Positions 27,370-35,866 of a DNA stretch of 64,000 nt are shown one piece after another. The stretch spans positions 216,402 through 280,401 of the forward strand of contig NZ_JAKLTO010000005.1 in assembly GCF_022012335.1 (NCBI RefSeq), given 5' to 3'. Both the position numbers and the translations under genes were made by a program. A model generated the notes under the pieces. That model was not told the origin of the DNA. It made no database searches and saw only the letters and a program-made list of their open reading frames with translations. Source of the stretch: Flavobacterium sp. SM15 (lineage in GTDB: Bacteria; Bacteroidota; Bacteroidia; Flavobacteriales; Flavobacteriaceae). How positions within the stretch are numbered: the stretch's first letter is position 1; every line of letters begins with the position of its first letter.

Positions 27370-27990
27370 CTAACCAAAGAATTTCGAAAAAAATCCTTTT
27401 TTGTCTTCAGTTTTAACTTCATTGGTAGCTGCGGCGGCCGCATTTTGAAGTTCAACGGATTTTTCATGCTCACTCATGATCTCCATGATGAAATCTACAT
27501 AGGTTTTGTTTTGTTCTTCCAGATAACCGATCAGGTATTTCTCACTGGCTTCCATGCTGCTGGCGGCTTCAATTTGGAGTAATCTTTTGTATAAGGGCTC
27601 GATGTGTTTGGTTATTACTTCTTGCGGAACGGCTTTTCTTCGGGCAAAATAATTAACGATGTTTCCTTTTTCGTCTTTAGAAATATCGAAATCGGTAATT
27701 ACCCAATAATAACGACCGGATTTGGCCATGTTTTTTACAATAGCATGGTAATTGTTTCCTTTTTTTAAATTGTCCCAAAGCACTTTAAAGATCACTTTTG
27801 GCATGTCGGGATGACGAATAATGTTATGAGGCTGCGACATCAGTTCGTAATCTTCGTATCCGGAAACATCGATGAAAACCTCGTTGGCATATTCAATGGT
27901 GCCGAAACGGTCTGTTTTGCTCATGATGGTTTTGGTTTTGTCCCAGGAAACTTCTTTGTCGATCGGGGTTGGTCTTTCTAATACTTCCAT
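27370..27990 (-). CDS. Orphan Aer-type PAS protein
   Basis: 206 residues. Residues 20-130 are a PAS domain strikingly like that of E. coli Aer, the FAD redox sensor for aerotaxis: SQPHNIIRHPDMPKVIFK and YHAIVKNMAKSGRYYWV align with Aer motifs. The C-terminal 75 residues are helical and end in an A-rich stretch and FFSKFFG. There is no membrane segment, HAMP or methyl-accepting domain, so it is a stand-alone sensor or a partner of another protein. Monocistronic with its own terminator. Confidence 0.8.
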   Translation of the reverse strand: MEVLERPTPIDKEVSWDKTKTIMSKTDRFGTIEYANEVFIDVSGYEDYELMSQPHNIIRHPDMPKVIFKVLWDNLKKGNNYHAIVKNMAKSGRYYWVITDFDISKDEKGNIVNYFARRKAVPQEVITKHIEPLYKRLLQIEAASSMEASEKYLIGYLEEQNKTYVDFIMEIMSEHEKSVELQNAAAAATNEVKTEDKKGFFSKFFG

Positions 27991-28112
27991 TTTATTAAAA
28001 ATATTGATTATTAATAGGTTTTTGATGGGGCAAAGAAATTCAAATAAACAGCAATAAAATATGACAAAAATCAGGTGTTCTTAATTATAAAAGCTTTGTT
28101 TAAAGCAAAAAA

Positions 28113-28139
28113 AAACCGGTTACAATTTGCAACCGGTTT
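28113..28139 (-). terminator. Terminator of the ECF sigma operon
   Basis: 9-bp perfect stem AAACCGGTT (28113-28121 with 28131-28139), followed on the minus strand by a long T-run. Confidence 0.85.
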
Positions 28140-28156
28140 AGTAAAATGAAAAGTGT

Positions 28157-28603
28157 TTAAGGCTTGCGTGATTTTCTGTTACGCATTTGTTCCAATAGTT
28201 TTTCTTTGAATTCTATTTCTAATTGCTTGAGCAACAATATTTTTTGAGTAGGGATAACACCTTGTAAGTCTTTTACAAGTTTTCGTTTGTTTTCCTGCAT
28301 ATCGTCTTCCAGTTTATCGTCTTGGGTCATTAAAGCAGCGGTTTCTTTTTCTGACAAACCCATTGTGTTTTCCGGTCTGAGTTGGTGCATCAGATGTCTT
28401 TTTTGTTTGCGCAATTCATGCTGACGCTCATCATATTGATTAAAAACCGGCCAGAATTTCTGCGCTTCGTCTGTGGTTAAATCCAAACGGTCAGAAATAA
28501 AAGCCACACGCAAGGCTTTGACACGATCAATTCGTTTTTCCTTGTCTTGAGAAAAAGAAAAGATGGAAGTAAAAAGTAAAATAAATACAAATAATTTTTT
28601 CAT
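28157..28603 (-). CDS. Periplasmic Spy/CpxP-like helical protein of an ECF sigma operon
   Basis: With the ATG at 28603 (just after the upstream stop) the product is 148 residues: signal peptide MKKLFVFILLFTSIFSFSQ, then an all-helical, highly charged region (LDLTTDEAQKFWPVFNQY ... LRKQKRHLMHQL) typical of Bacteroidetes proteins annotated as sensor of ECF-type sigma factor. The layout resembles Spy/CpxP chaperones, which bind unfolded envelope proteins. Third gene of sigma / membrane / periplasmic operon. Confidence 0.75.
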   Translation of the reverse strand: MKKLFVFILLFTSIFSFSQDKEKRIDRVKALRVAFISDRLDLTTDEAQKFWPVFNQYDERQHELRKQKRHLMHQLRPENTMGLSEKETAALMTQDDKLEDDMQENKRKLVKDLQGVIPTQKILLLKQLEIEFKEKLLEQMRNRKSRKP

Positions 28604-28610
28604 CTTAATT

Positions 28611-28985
28611 CTAATATTCGTTAACATAAGTTTCAGATTCTTTCTGGTATAAATTCAGGGATTTTTCCACAGCGGTAATGTCTTCATCCGATAAATGCAT
28701 GGCAATATCTTCTGTGGAAATGTCTGCGTCGTAAGCAAGGTATTCCTGTGTGGATAAACTGTTTTCCGAAGCATTTTTCAAATACATCCAGGTAGCGAAA
28801 GACAAAACCAATACCGCAGCAACACTTGAAATCCAAACCGATTTTCTTTGCCAAAAAGAAATCACGTTTACTTCTTTTTCAGGAAGTTGCTCCATCAGTC
28901 GTGCTTCAAAATCCTCGAAATAATTATCGGGAATTTTAAAACCGCTCTCGATTTTCTCGCCGTTATGTAAATCAAACTTCTTCAT
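28611..28985 (-). CDS. Single-span membrane protein, putative anti-sigma factor
   Basis: 124 residues: a soluble N-terminus (1-45) containing GFKIPDNYFEDFEARLMEQLPEK split across it, one membrane helix (about 50-67), and an acidic C-terminus of about 55 residues on the other side. Its place between an ECF sigma gene and a Spy-like gene, and a cytoplasmic tail plus one span, suit an anti-sigma factor, but no zinc-binding HxxxCxxC motif is seen, so that role is inference. Confidence 0.65.
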   Translation of the reverse strand: MKKFDLHNGEKIESGFKIPDNYFEDFEARLMEQLPEKEVNVISFWQRKSVWISSVAAVLVLSFATWMYLKNASENSLSTQEYLAYDADISTEDIAMHLSDEDITAVEKSLNLYQKESETYVNEY

Positions 28986-29015
28986 ATGTATTGGACAAAT
29001 TTACACCCGAAAGGT

Positions 29016-29558
29016 TTAATGTTCATTTAAAAATTCTTCTATTTTTTTAACTGCATGGAAATAAGAAGCCTTCAGCGCTCCAACGGAAGTATCTAAAATC
29101 TCCGATAGTTCCTCATATTTCAATTCTTCAAAATACTTCATCTTAAAGACCAATTGTTGTTTTTCCGGCAAGGTGGCAATGGCTTTTTGAAGTTTCAACT
29201 GGATTTCATCACCATCATAATCCACATCGGCTTCTAAATTATTTACGAGTTTCTCCTGAAGCTCTTCGCTTGAAATCCCTTGTTTTTTTGCCCGTTGATT
29301 AATAAAAGTGATTGCTTCATTGGTTGCTATGCGGTACATCCACGAAAAAAGTTTGCTCTCGCCTTTAAAATTCTTCAGGTTTTGAAATACTTTCACAAAC
29401 GTATTTTGCAGAATATCATTAGTATCGTCATGATTAAGAGCAATGTTTCTAATGTGACTGTATAAAGGTTTTTGATATTCGCGCACCAATTTCCCAAACG
29501 CTTCGTTTTGCGTTTTTGGGTTGAGCAACTCTTCGATAAAAGCCTTTTCGTTGTGCAA
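29016..29558 (-). CDS. ECF-family RNA polymerase sigma factor
   Basis: 180 residues with sigma-70 region 2 (about 20-90: DDTNDILQNTFVKVFQNL and FSWMYRIATNEAI) and region 4 (about 120-175: LPEKQQLVFKMKYFEELKYEELSEIL). The start is a TTG at 29556-29558 (MHNEKAFIEEL); no ATG fits before region 2. First gene of a three-gene operon with a membrane and a periplasmic partner, so it likely answers to an envelope signal. Its own promoter was not recognised. Confidence 0.9.
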   Translation of the reverse strand: MHNEKAFIEELLNPKTQNEAFGKLVREYQKPLYSHIRNIALNHDDTNDILQNTFVKVFQNLKNFKGESKLFSWMYRIATNEAITFINQRAKKQGISSEELQEKLVNNLEADVDYDGDEIQLKLQKAIATLPEKQQLVFKMKYFEELKYEELSEILDTSVGALKASYFHAVKKIEEFLNEH

Positions 29559-29623
29559 GAGAATCTCGGTTTATTGTTAAGACTAAAGATAATGGAAAAG
29601 GTTTAATTTAGAGTGTAGATAAT

Positions 29624-29673
29624 AGGGAAAAGAGACATGGGAAGAGGGAGAAGGGAAAGGGAGTAGAGAAAAA
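29624..29673 (+). other. Purine-rich tract in the intergenic region
   Basis: About 50 bases with almost only A and G on the plus strand, in the 277-base gap between the sigma factor start and the HAD gene. No reading frame or hairpin in it. Confidence 0.5.
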
Positions 29674-29679
29674 TTTTTT

Positions 29680-29760
29680 GGAGCGAAAGGTCGTTTTGTG
29701 TCGGGAATGGTAATTCCTGCTGTACGCTTTACAAGGTGCCGCTCCCATCAGGGCTGGAGA
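29680..29760. repeat. GC-richer intergenic segment, candidate dispersed repeat
   Basis: About 80 bases, clearly richer in G+C than the surroundings, with short inverted repeats (GGAATGGTAATTCC, and GGAGCG near the start with CGCTCC towards the end). It contains GTGCCGCTCCCATCAGGGCT, which resembles segments I recall from other Flavobacteria intergenic regions. Only one copy is in this window, so repeat status is a guess. Confidence 0.35.
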
Positions 29761-29777
29761 GGAAACCATTTTTCTTT

Positions 29778-29806
29778 TTGTTAACTAAAATAAGCCGGTA
29801 ACTTTG
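29778..29806 (+). promoter_or_regulatory. Promoter of the HAD phosphatase gene
   Basis: TTG at 29778-29780, 18-base spacer, then TAACTTTG at 29799-29806, a full Bacteroidetes-type promoter. A second TACCTTTG follows at once (29807-29814). The ATG is at 29836. Confidence 0.65.
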
Positions 29807-29835
29807 TACCTTTGCCGCTTTACAACACAACAACA

Positions 29836-30501
29836 ATGATCAAAACAGTAATTTTCGACATGGACGGGGTAATTGTAGACACAGAACCTGTTCACAAGTT
29901 TGCCTATCATCAACATTTTGACGAATTGGGAATAGAGGTTCCTGAGAAAATGTATGCTTCCTTTACCGGAAATTCGACTAAAAATGTTTTTCAGAAAATA
30001 AAAGATACGTTCAACCTTGATCATAACGTAGAAGATTTGGTTTTGAGAAAACGTCACTTGTTTAACGAAGCGTTCGATACCAAACCCGATTTAGAATTAA
30101 TTGAAGGCGTTCACAAACTAATCCGGAACCTGCACCAAAACGGAATGCAGCTTATTGTGGCTTCCTCAGCATCAAACAGTACTATTAACCGCGTTTTTAA
30201 ACGTTTCGACTTGTATCAGTTCTTTACCCATATTGTAAGCGGGGAAGATTTTCCAAAATCGAAACCGGATCCGGCTATTTTTCTTCATGCTGCTTCTTTA
30301 TCTTTAGCTCCGAAAGAAAACTGTATCATCATTGAAGACAGTACTAACGGAATCAAAGCAGCTAAAGCGGCAGAGATTTTTTGTATAGGTTACAATAGTG
30401 ATAATTCTAAACATCAGGATTTGTCTTTGGCAGATCATATCATCCATGATTTCAGTGAAATAGACTTTGAAACACTTTTAAACATTAAGAAAAAAGCATA
30501 A
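29836..30501 (+). CDS. HAD-superfamily sugar-phosphatase / beta-phosphoglucomutase-like
   Basis: 221 residues from the ATG at 29836; a TTG 24 bases earlier overlaps the promoter and is unlikely. HAD motif I DMDGVIVDTEP (nucleophile D9), a four-helix cap (about 15-85), motif II VASSAS, motif III KSKPDP and motif IV EDSTNGIKAA make it a subclass IA HAD enzyme of the phosphoglycolate/beta-phosphoglucomutase group. The substrate is undetermined. It precedes a DUF3667 gene by 21 bases, with a small hairpin between them. Confidence 0.85.
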   Translation: MIKTVIFDMDGVIVDTEPVHKFAYHQHFDELGIEVPEKMYASFTGNSTKNVFQKIKDTFNLDHNVEDLVLRKRHLFNEAFDTKPDLELIEGVHKLIRNLHQNGMQLIVASSASNSTINRVFKRFDLYQFFTHIVSGEDFPKSKPDPAIFLHAASLSLAPKENCIIIEDSTNGIKAAKAAEIFCIGYNSDNSKHQDLSLADHIIHDFSEIDFETLLNIKKKA

Positions 30502-30522
30502 CTTAGTGAAAAACTAAGGCTT

Positions 30523-31269
30523 ATGAGTGAACCGATTAATTGTCTTCAATGTAATTCGGAAGTAGCGTCTGCTTATTGCGGCCTCTGCGGGCAAAAGGCA
30601 TCTACGCATAGGTTTTCCCTCTCAGAGGTTGTTTTTTCCGAATTTTTGCATGGAATTTTTCATTTGGAAAAGGGGTTTTTCTATACTTTGAAAGAGTTGC
30701 TGACAAGGCCCGGACATAGTATAAGAGAGTACATTCAAGGCAAAAGAGCCAAACATTTCAGTTATTTTACGTTATTGATCATTTTGGTAACGCTTTGTTT
30801 TTTTGTAAGTCGTTTTGCAGAGGTCAATATTACCCAAATTTATGAGAAAAATGGGCAAGGGGTTTTTTCAGAAGTTCAGCAATTCCAGAGTAAATATCCA
30901 AAGGGTTATCTTCTGCTTTCAATCCCAGTTTATTCGATATTCAGTTTTTTGTTCTTCAGAAAAAGCAAACTCAATTTCGCCGAAAATTTAGTATTGAATT
31001 CGTACCGTACCGCAATTGAATATTTGTTTACTTTTTTGTTTTACCTGAGTTGTATTCTTGTGAAAGACATTGATTTGATAAGTGTTTTATATGTTGGGTT
31101 GCAACTGCTGATTTTGCTTTATATAATTGTGTTCTACTATCAGTTTTTCTCCTTTTATTATCGCTATAAAAGCCTTCTTTTTGTAAAAACTGTTATCGTT
31201 TCGGTTCTAATTTCAGTATTGAGCACTTTGGTAATCATATTTGCTTTTGGAGTTTATTCCTCAAGTTAA
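30523..31269 (+). CDS. DUF3667 membrane protein (copy 1)
   Basis: 248 residues: zinc-ribbon-like N-terminus CLQCNSEVASAYCGLCGQK, then the family signature of aromatic and basic residues (FHLEKGFFYTLKELLTRPG, REYIQGKRAKHFSYFTLL) and about five membrane helices to the C-terminus. DUF3667 is common in Bacteroidetes and uncharacterised. A second copy is at 53284-54078. Its stop overlaps the 3' end of the photolyase gene by nine bases. Confidence 0.8.
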   Translation: MSEPINCLQCNSEVASAYCGLCGQKASTHRFSLSEVVFSEFLHGIFHLEKGFFYTLKELLTRPGHSIREYIQGKRAKHFSYFTLLIILVTLCFFVSRFAEVNITQIYEKNGQGVFSEVQQFQSKYPKGYLLLSIPVYSIFSFLFFRKSKLNFAENLVLNSYRTAIEYLFTFLFYLSCILVKDIDLISVLYVGLQLLILLYIIVFYYQFFSFYYRYKSLLFVKTVIVSVLISVLSTLVIIFAFGVYSSS

Positions 31270-32556
31270 ATTGTCTAACGCAGATTTGTATGTTTTTAAG
31301 CATTTTTCTCGCGCTTCTTTATGGTCTACAATAGGTTTTGGGTATAAAGAAGTTTCCAGTTCCGGAACCCATTTTTTGATGTATTTTAAATCGGGATCGA
31401 ATTTTTTAATCTGTTCCGTAGGATTGAATATTCGAAAATAAGGGGCGGCGTCCACACCAGATCCTGCGGCCCATTGCCAGTTACCAACATTGCTGGATTG
31501 TTCGTAATCCAATAATTTTTGGGCAAAATACGCCTCGCCCCAACGCCAGTCAATCAAAAGATGTTTGCACAAAAAACTCGCCACAATCATCCGAACGCGG
31601 TTGTGCATGTGGCCGGTAGTGTTAAGTTCCCGCATTCCTGCATCCACAAAAGGATAACCGGTTTTTCCATCGCACCATTTTTCGAATAGAGCCTCATCAT
31701 TACTCCATTTAACGGCATCGTATTTTTCTTTGAAACTTCGGTTTATGGTATGAGGAAAATGCCATAAAATTTGCATAAAAAACTCACGCCAGATAAGTTC
31801 ATTCAGGAAAGTTTCGTTTTTAAATTCTTTTGCCGTAAGTACTAATTTTCTAATTGAAATAGTCCCGAAACGTAAATAAATACCAAGCATGGAAGTTCCT
31901 GCTATGGAAGGATAATTTCGGGTTGCTTGATAATTGGAAATTAGTTCTTCTGAAATATTAAAAGGCAATGGAGTAATTTCCGATGTTTGAAAACCAATAT
32001 CCTTTAAACTTAAAAAAGGGTAGGGGTGAACTGTGATTTTGTCTAATAATTCCTCTGAGGGATAAGAGATAAGTTTAGTTTTAGAAAGTTGCTCTTTCCA
32101 TTTTTTAGAGTAAGGTGTAAAAACCACATACGGGCTACCGTCGTCTTTGACCACATCATTTTTCTCAAATACCACCTGATCTTTACAGGTTTTAAATTCG
32201 ATTTGATGCTCTTTTAATAAGTTATAAACTTCTTTATCACGCTTTCTGGCTGAAGGTTCATAATCATGGTTAGTGTAAACCGTTACAATTTTATTTTCAG
32301 AAATTAATTGCTTAAAAACAAGTTCAGGTTTTCCATAAAAAACAGCCAATGATTTCCCTTTTTCTTCTAAACTGCGTTGAATTTTTTCCAGTTGATTGTG
32401 TATAAAAGTAACTCTGGAATCGTCTGGCTCGAGTTGAGAAAGTATATTTTCATCAAAAATAAAAATAGGAAGTACTGCGGAATCATTATTTAGGGCATGA
32501 AAAAGGGCCGTATTGTCATCCAGTCGTAAATCACGGCGGAACCAAAAAATTGTCAT
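31261..32556 (-). CDS. Deoxyribodipyrimidine photolyase / cryptochrome family
   Basis: 431 residues: N-terminal Rossmann-like antenna domain (FWFRRDLRLDDNTALFHAL) and C-terminal FAD-binding helical domain with the typical WREFFMQILWHFP, KTGYPFVDAGMRELNTTG split over about 300-320, MHNRVRMIVASFL and GNWQWAAGSGVDAAPYFRIFNP. These match light-driven class I CPD photolyases that reverse UV dimers. A SRPBCC gene ten bases upstream is co-transcribed, an association seen in other Flavobacteria. Confidence 0.93.
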   Translation of the reverse strand: MTIFWFRRDLRLDDNTALFHALNNDSAVLPIFIFDENILSQLEPDDSRVTFIHNQLEKIQRSLEEKGKSLAVFYGKPELVFKQLISENKIVTVYTNHDYEPSARKRDKEVYNLLKEHQIEFKTCKDQVVFEKNDVVKDDGSPYVVFTPYSKKWKEQLSKTKLISYPSEELLDKITVHPYPFLSLKDIGFQTSEITPLPFNISEELISNYQATRNYPSIAGTSMLGIYLRFGTISIRKLVLTAKEFKNETFLNELIWREFFMQILWHFPHTINRSFKEKYDAVKWSNDEALFEKWCDGKTGYPFVDAGMRELNTTGHMHNRVRMIVASFLCKHLLIDWRWGEAYFAQKLLDYEQSSNVGNWQWAAGSGVDAAPYFRIFNPTEQIKKFDPDLKYIKKWVPELETSLYPKPIVDHKEAREKCLKTYKSALDNLT

Positions 32557-32565
32557 AGGTATGTT

Positions 32566-33021
32566 TTAATATTTTCCAAAAAGTGCTTCAAGTTTTGCTC
32601 TTCGGTAACTGAAAATTTCATTCAGTTTTGGTTTTACAATAATCGGATGAACCAGTTTGCCCAAAAAACCAAAAGGCAGTTTATAATGAACAATGTCTTC
32701 TATTTCTACTCCACCATCAATTTCTTTGAAAAAATGCTTGTGATGCCAGAATTTGTAAGGGCCGAAGCGTTGTTCGTCGACAAAAAAAATCTGGTCTTTT
32801 ACATGAGTTATTTCGGTTACCCATTCCATTGTAATTCCTTTAAACGGAGTTATTTTATAGTGGATGATCTGACCGGAAAACATCTTTTTATCGTCGCCGG
32901 AAAGTGTTTGGAATTTCATCGAATCCGGAGTAATTGTGTTTAAATTTTTCGGATCGGAAAAAAAGTCCCAGGCTTTTTCCAATGAAATAGGAAGCTGCTG
33001 TCTTACTTTAATTGCAAACAT
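32566..33021 (-). CDS. SRPBCC-family protein next to photolyase
   Basis: 151 residues with a START/Bet v 1-like pattern: SLEKAWDFFSDPKNLNTITPDS at the N-terminus (split here as LEKAWDFFSDPKNL), GKLVHPIIVKPKLNEIFSYRR helix at the C-terminus. The family binds hydrophobic ligands or acts as cyclases; no catalytic residues can be named. Co-transcribed with the photolyase ten bases downstream, so a part in the light or DNA-damage response is possible but unproven. Confidence 0.78.
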   Translation of the reverse strand: MFAIKVRQQLPISLEKAWDFFSDPKNLNTITPDSMKFQTLSGDDKKMFSGQIIHYKITPFKGITMEWVTEITHVKDQIFFVDEQRFGPYKFWHHKHFFKEIDGGVEIEDIVHYKLPFGFLGKLVHPIIVKPKLNEIFSYRRAKLEALFGKY

Positions 33022-33159
33022 CTTTTTTTGTAAAATTACTTACTATTTGGAATTATTTGAAAATATTATGTAAAGAAATTCTATTTAGGGTATTCTTAAC
33101 ATTTTAAAAATGTAATTTTTGTTATTTTCGTTTGCATAAAATAAAAACTAAACCATAGT

Positions 33160-34011
33160 ATGAAAAAAATAATCCTTACCGCTGCGTTTGCGTTTGCTAC
33201 AGTGGCAATGCAGGCACAGGTGAAAACCCCACAGGCGAGTCCTAGTTCTAAAGTAGAACAAATGGTAGGCTTAACCAATGTTGAAATTGACTATTCACGT
33301 CCTAGTATGAAAGGAAGAACAGTTTTTGGAGAATTGGTTCCTTACGGAAAGATTTGGAGAACCGGAGCCAACGCTAATACTACAATTTCTTTCAGCGAAG
33401 ACATTGTTATTGGTGGAAAGACTTTAAAAAAAGGAAAGTACTCACTATATACATTGCCAAAAGCAGATAGCTGGGAAGTGATTTTTTACACAACCACAGA
33501 CAATTGGGGAAATCCTGAAAACTGGGACGAAGCAAACGTGGCATTGCGTACAACTGTTAAACCTGAAACTATTTCCAGAAAAGTGGAAACCTTTACAATC
33601 GACATCAATAATGTAGACAATGATTATGCTGTTTTGGAATTACTTTGGGAAAAAACTTTAATTCCTGTTAAGTTTGAAGTTCCTACGCAAAAAGTAGCTT
33701 TAAAAAGCATCGAAACTACATTAGCTGGGCCTTCTGCAAACGATTATTTTTCTTCTGCTCAATATTTATATCAATCTAATGGAGATTTAGGAAAAGCATT
33801 AACTTGGGTAAATAAAGCAGTTGAAATGAAAGGCGCAGATACTCCATTTTGGTATTTACGTTTAAAATCTCTAATTCAAGCTAAAAAAGGAGATAAAATG
33901 GGAGCTATTGAAACTGCTAAACTTTCTTTAGCCGGAGCTGAAAAAGCGAACAATCAGGATTATGTAAAGATGAACAAAGATTCTATTGCAGAATGGAATA
34001 AGAAATCTTAA
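33160..34011 (+). CDS. Secreted DUF2911 protein
   Basis: 283 residues: signal peptide ending ATVAMQAQ, then DUF2911 domain (about 30-165) with VEIDYSRPSMKGR, VPYGKIWRTGANA and YSLYTLP, followed by a C-terminal TPR-like helical part (about 195-280). Family common in Bacteroidetes; biochemical role unknown. Monocistronic, ending in a strong bidirectional terminator shared with the symporter. Confidence 0.82.
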   Translation: MKKIILTAAFAFATVAMQAQVKTPQASPSSKVEQMVGLTNVEIDYSRPSMKGRTVFGELVPYGKIWRTGANANTTISFSEDIVIGGKTLKKGKYSLYTLPKADSWEVIFYTTTDNWGNPENWDEANVALRTTVKPETISRKVETFTIDINNVDNDYAVLELLWEKTLIPVKFEVPTQKVALKSIETTLAGPSANDYFSSAQYLYQSNGDLGKALTWVNKAVEMKGADTPFWYLRLKSLIQAKKGDKMGAIETAKLSLAGAEKANNQDYVKMNKDSIAEWNKKS

Positions 34012-34027
34012 GTAGTCAATAGTATTT

Positions 34028-34060
34028 AAAAAGGCTGTCTTTTATCGAGACAGCCTTTTT
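34028..34060. terminator. Bidirectional terminator between DUF2911 and symporter genes
   Basis: 13-bp perfect stem (34028-34040 with 34048-34060), loop of seven, A-run and T-run on either side. Serves both converging genes. Confidence 0.88.
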
Positions 34061-35743
34061 TTATTCTTTGGTTTTAAGGAACGATTGAAAAAAGATTCCT
34101 AGAATAATGGTAAGGAATGCCCCAATAAAGTTAAGCCACAAGAAGCTGACAATATCTAAATAGTAAATGTAGAATATCGTTAGCTGTGAAACAACCGCAC
34201 TCCAAAATACCGCACGTGCTTTTACGAACTTCACATAAAATGCTACCAAGAAGATCCCTAATACAGTACCATAAAAGATGGAACCTACTATGTTAACCAA
34301 TTGAATCAGGTTCTCAAACAAAGTTCCAACGCAGGCAAACAAAATTGCGATTATTCCCCACATTAAGGTGAAAAGTTTGGTAGCGGTAACAAAGTGTTTT
34401 TCAGATTTATCAGCTCTTAAATTACGTTTGTAAATGTCGATGGTTGTAGTAGATGCCAATGCATTCAATCCAGAAGCCGAAGAAGACATTGCCGCCGAAA
34501 AAATAACGGCCAACAATAAACCAATAAGACCTTTTGGTAGGAAATTCAGAATAAAATATAAAAAGACATAATCTTTGTCGTTGGTTTCTGTTTTAGCATC
34601 TACTTTACTGATGATTTCTTTTGCCTGTTCGCGTAAATCTTTCTCTTTTCCAGATAGTGAAACCATTTTTTGCTGTAGGATAGGGTTGTCAAAGTCCTGA
34701 TTTAACTGACCAACATAAAGCATACTGATTTCTTTTTTCTCGTTTTGAACCGATTCCAATTCTTTTTCGAGTTTTTCATATTCGGTTTTGTATTCCGATT
34801 TTTTTGCCAAAGCATTGTTGGTCGGATTGAAATGCAAAGGAGACGAATGAAACTGAAAAAACACAAAAACCATCACACCGGTTAGCAAAATGAAAAACTG
34901 CATCGGAACTTTTAATATACCGTTCATGATCAAGCCCATTTGGCTTTCGCGAATTGATCTTCCTGTCAAATAACGTCCAACTTGAGACTGATCGGTACCG
35001 AAATATGAAAGCGCTAAAAAGAATCCGCCGGTAATTCCGCTCCAGAATGTATAACGGGTTTCAGGATCAAAAGAGAAATCGACGATGTTCATTTTGTCAT
35101 TGGCACCCGCAATTCCTAAGGCATTACTGAAACTCAATTCTTCCGGTAAATAACTTAAAATCAAAAAGAACGTGATGAACATTCCGGTCATGATTACAAA
35201 CATCTGTTGCTTTTGAGTTACGTTTACCGCTTTAGTTCCACCGGAAAATGTATAAATGATTACCAAAATTCCAATGGCAATGTTCATAAAGGTCAAGTTC
35301 CATCCCAATAAGGCTGATAGAATGATAGCCGGTGCATAAATAGTAAGACCGGTTCCTAATCCTCTTTGTACCAAGAATAATATTGAAGCAAGTGAACGAG
35401 TTTTAACATCAAAACGCTGTTCTAAAAATTCATAGGCCGTAAAAACTCTGAGTTTGTGATAAATCGGGATGAAGGTGATACAGATGACCACCATGGCAAT
35501 AGGTAAACCAAAGTAAAACTGAACAAATCCCATACCGTCGTGATAGGCCTGTCCTGGGGTAGAAAGAAAGGTAATCGCGCTGGCTTGTGTTGCCATTACC
35601 GATAAACCAACTGTCCACCAAGGGGTTTCGTTGTTCCCTAAAATAAATTCTTCTACGTTTTTGCTTCCTCTTGTTTTTAATGATCCGTAAATTACTATGA
35701 ATAAAAGAGTTACCGAAAGTACGATCCAATCAATTGTTTGCAT
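34061..35743 (-). CDS. Sodium:solute symporter (SSS family) with coiled-coil insert
   Basis: 560 residues with about thirteen membrane helices. SSS features: WWTVGLSVMATQASAITFLS near 40-60, AYEFLEQRF and the FSGGTKAV region after helix 5. An inserted hydrophilic segment of about 85 residues (around 310-395) is rich in E/K/Q with heptad-like spacing, not usual for the family. Substrate unknown. The last gene of an operon behind a PIG-L deacetylase and a 34-residue membrane peptide, so an N-acetylated or deacetylated sugar is a reasonable guess. Confidence 0.87.
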   Translation of the reverse strand: MQTIDWIVLSVTLLFIVIYGSLKTRGSKNVEEFILGNNETPWWTVGLSVMATQASAITFLSTPGQAYHDGMGFVQFYFGLPIAMVVICITFIPIYHKLRVFTAYEFLEQRFDVKTRSLASILFLVQRGLGTGLTIYAPAIILSALLGWNLTFMNIAIGILVIIYTFSGGTKAVNVTQKQQMFVIMTGMFITFFLILSYLPEELSFSNALGIAGANDKMNIVDFSFDPETRYTFWSGITGGFFLALSYFGTDQSQVGRYLTGRSIRESQMGLIMNGILKVPMQFFILLTGVMVFVFFQFHSSPLHFNPTNNALAKKSEYKTEYEKLEKELESVQNEKKEISMLYVGQLNQDFDNPILQQKMVSLSGKEKDLREQAKEIISKVDAKTETNDKDYVFLYFILNFLPKGLIGLLLAVIFSAAMSSSASGLNALASTTTIDIYKRNLRADKSEKHFVTATKLFTLMWGIIAILFACVGTLFENLIQLVNIVGSIFYGTVLGIFLVAFYVKFVKARAVFWSAVVSQLTIFYIYYLDIVSFLWLNFIGAFLTIILGIFFQSFLKTKE

Positions 35744-35746
35744 AGG

Positions 35747-35851
35747 TTACGAATACATTTGCATTAAAAAATAGAACAATAAAATGTAGAACGCATTGAG
35801 TAACAATACAATGGTGTAACTTTTTTTCCACTTAAATTCCTGTTCTTTCAT
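35747..35851 (-). CDS. 34-residue single-span membrane peptide
   Basis: ATG at 35849-35851, stop at 35747-35749, three bases before the symporter start and 15 bases after the deacetylase stop. The product begins MKEQEFKWKKSY (basic, soluble) and then has one hydrophobic helix (TIVLLLNAFYILLFYFLM) with a short QMYS tail. Placement, start context and clean topology argue for a real gene that is missed by length cut-offs. It may be a small accessory subunit of the symporter, by analogy with other transporter-linked micropeptides; this is inference. Confidence 0.65.
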   Translation of the reverse strand: MKEQEFKWKKSYTIVLLLNAFYILLFYFLMQMYS

Positions 35852-35866
35852 AGTTCGGTTAATAAA

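Noticed and set aside
27370..27990. PAS gene as a truncated aer pseudogene
   Set aside because: No remnant of a methyl-accepting domain follows, the frame ends cleanly before its own terminator, and the C-terminal helices look intact.
29812..29835. Upstream TTG start for the HAD phosphatase
   Set aside because: It overlaps the promoter -7 element; the ATG at 29836 gives the standard start.
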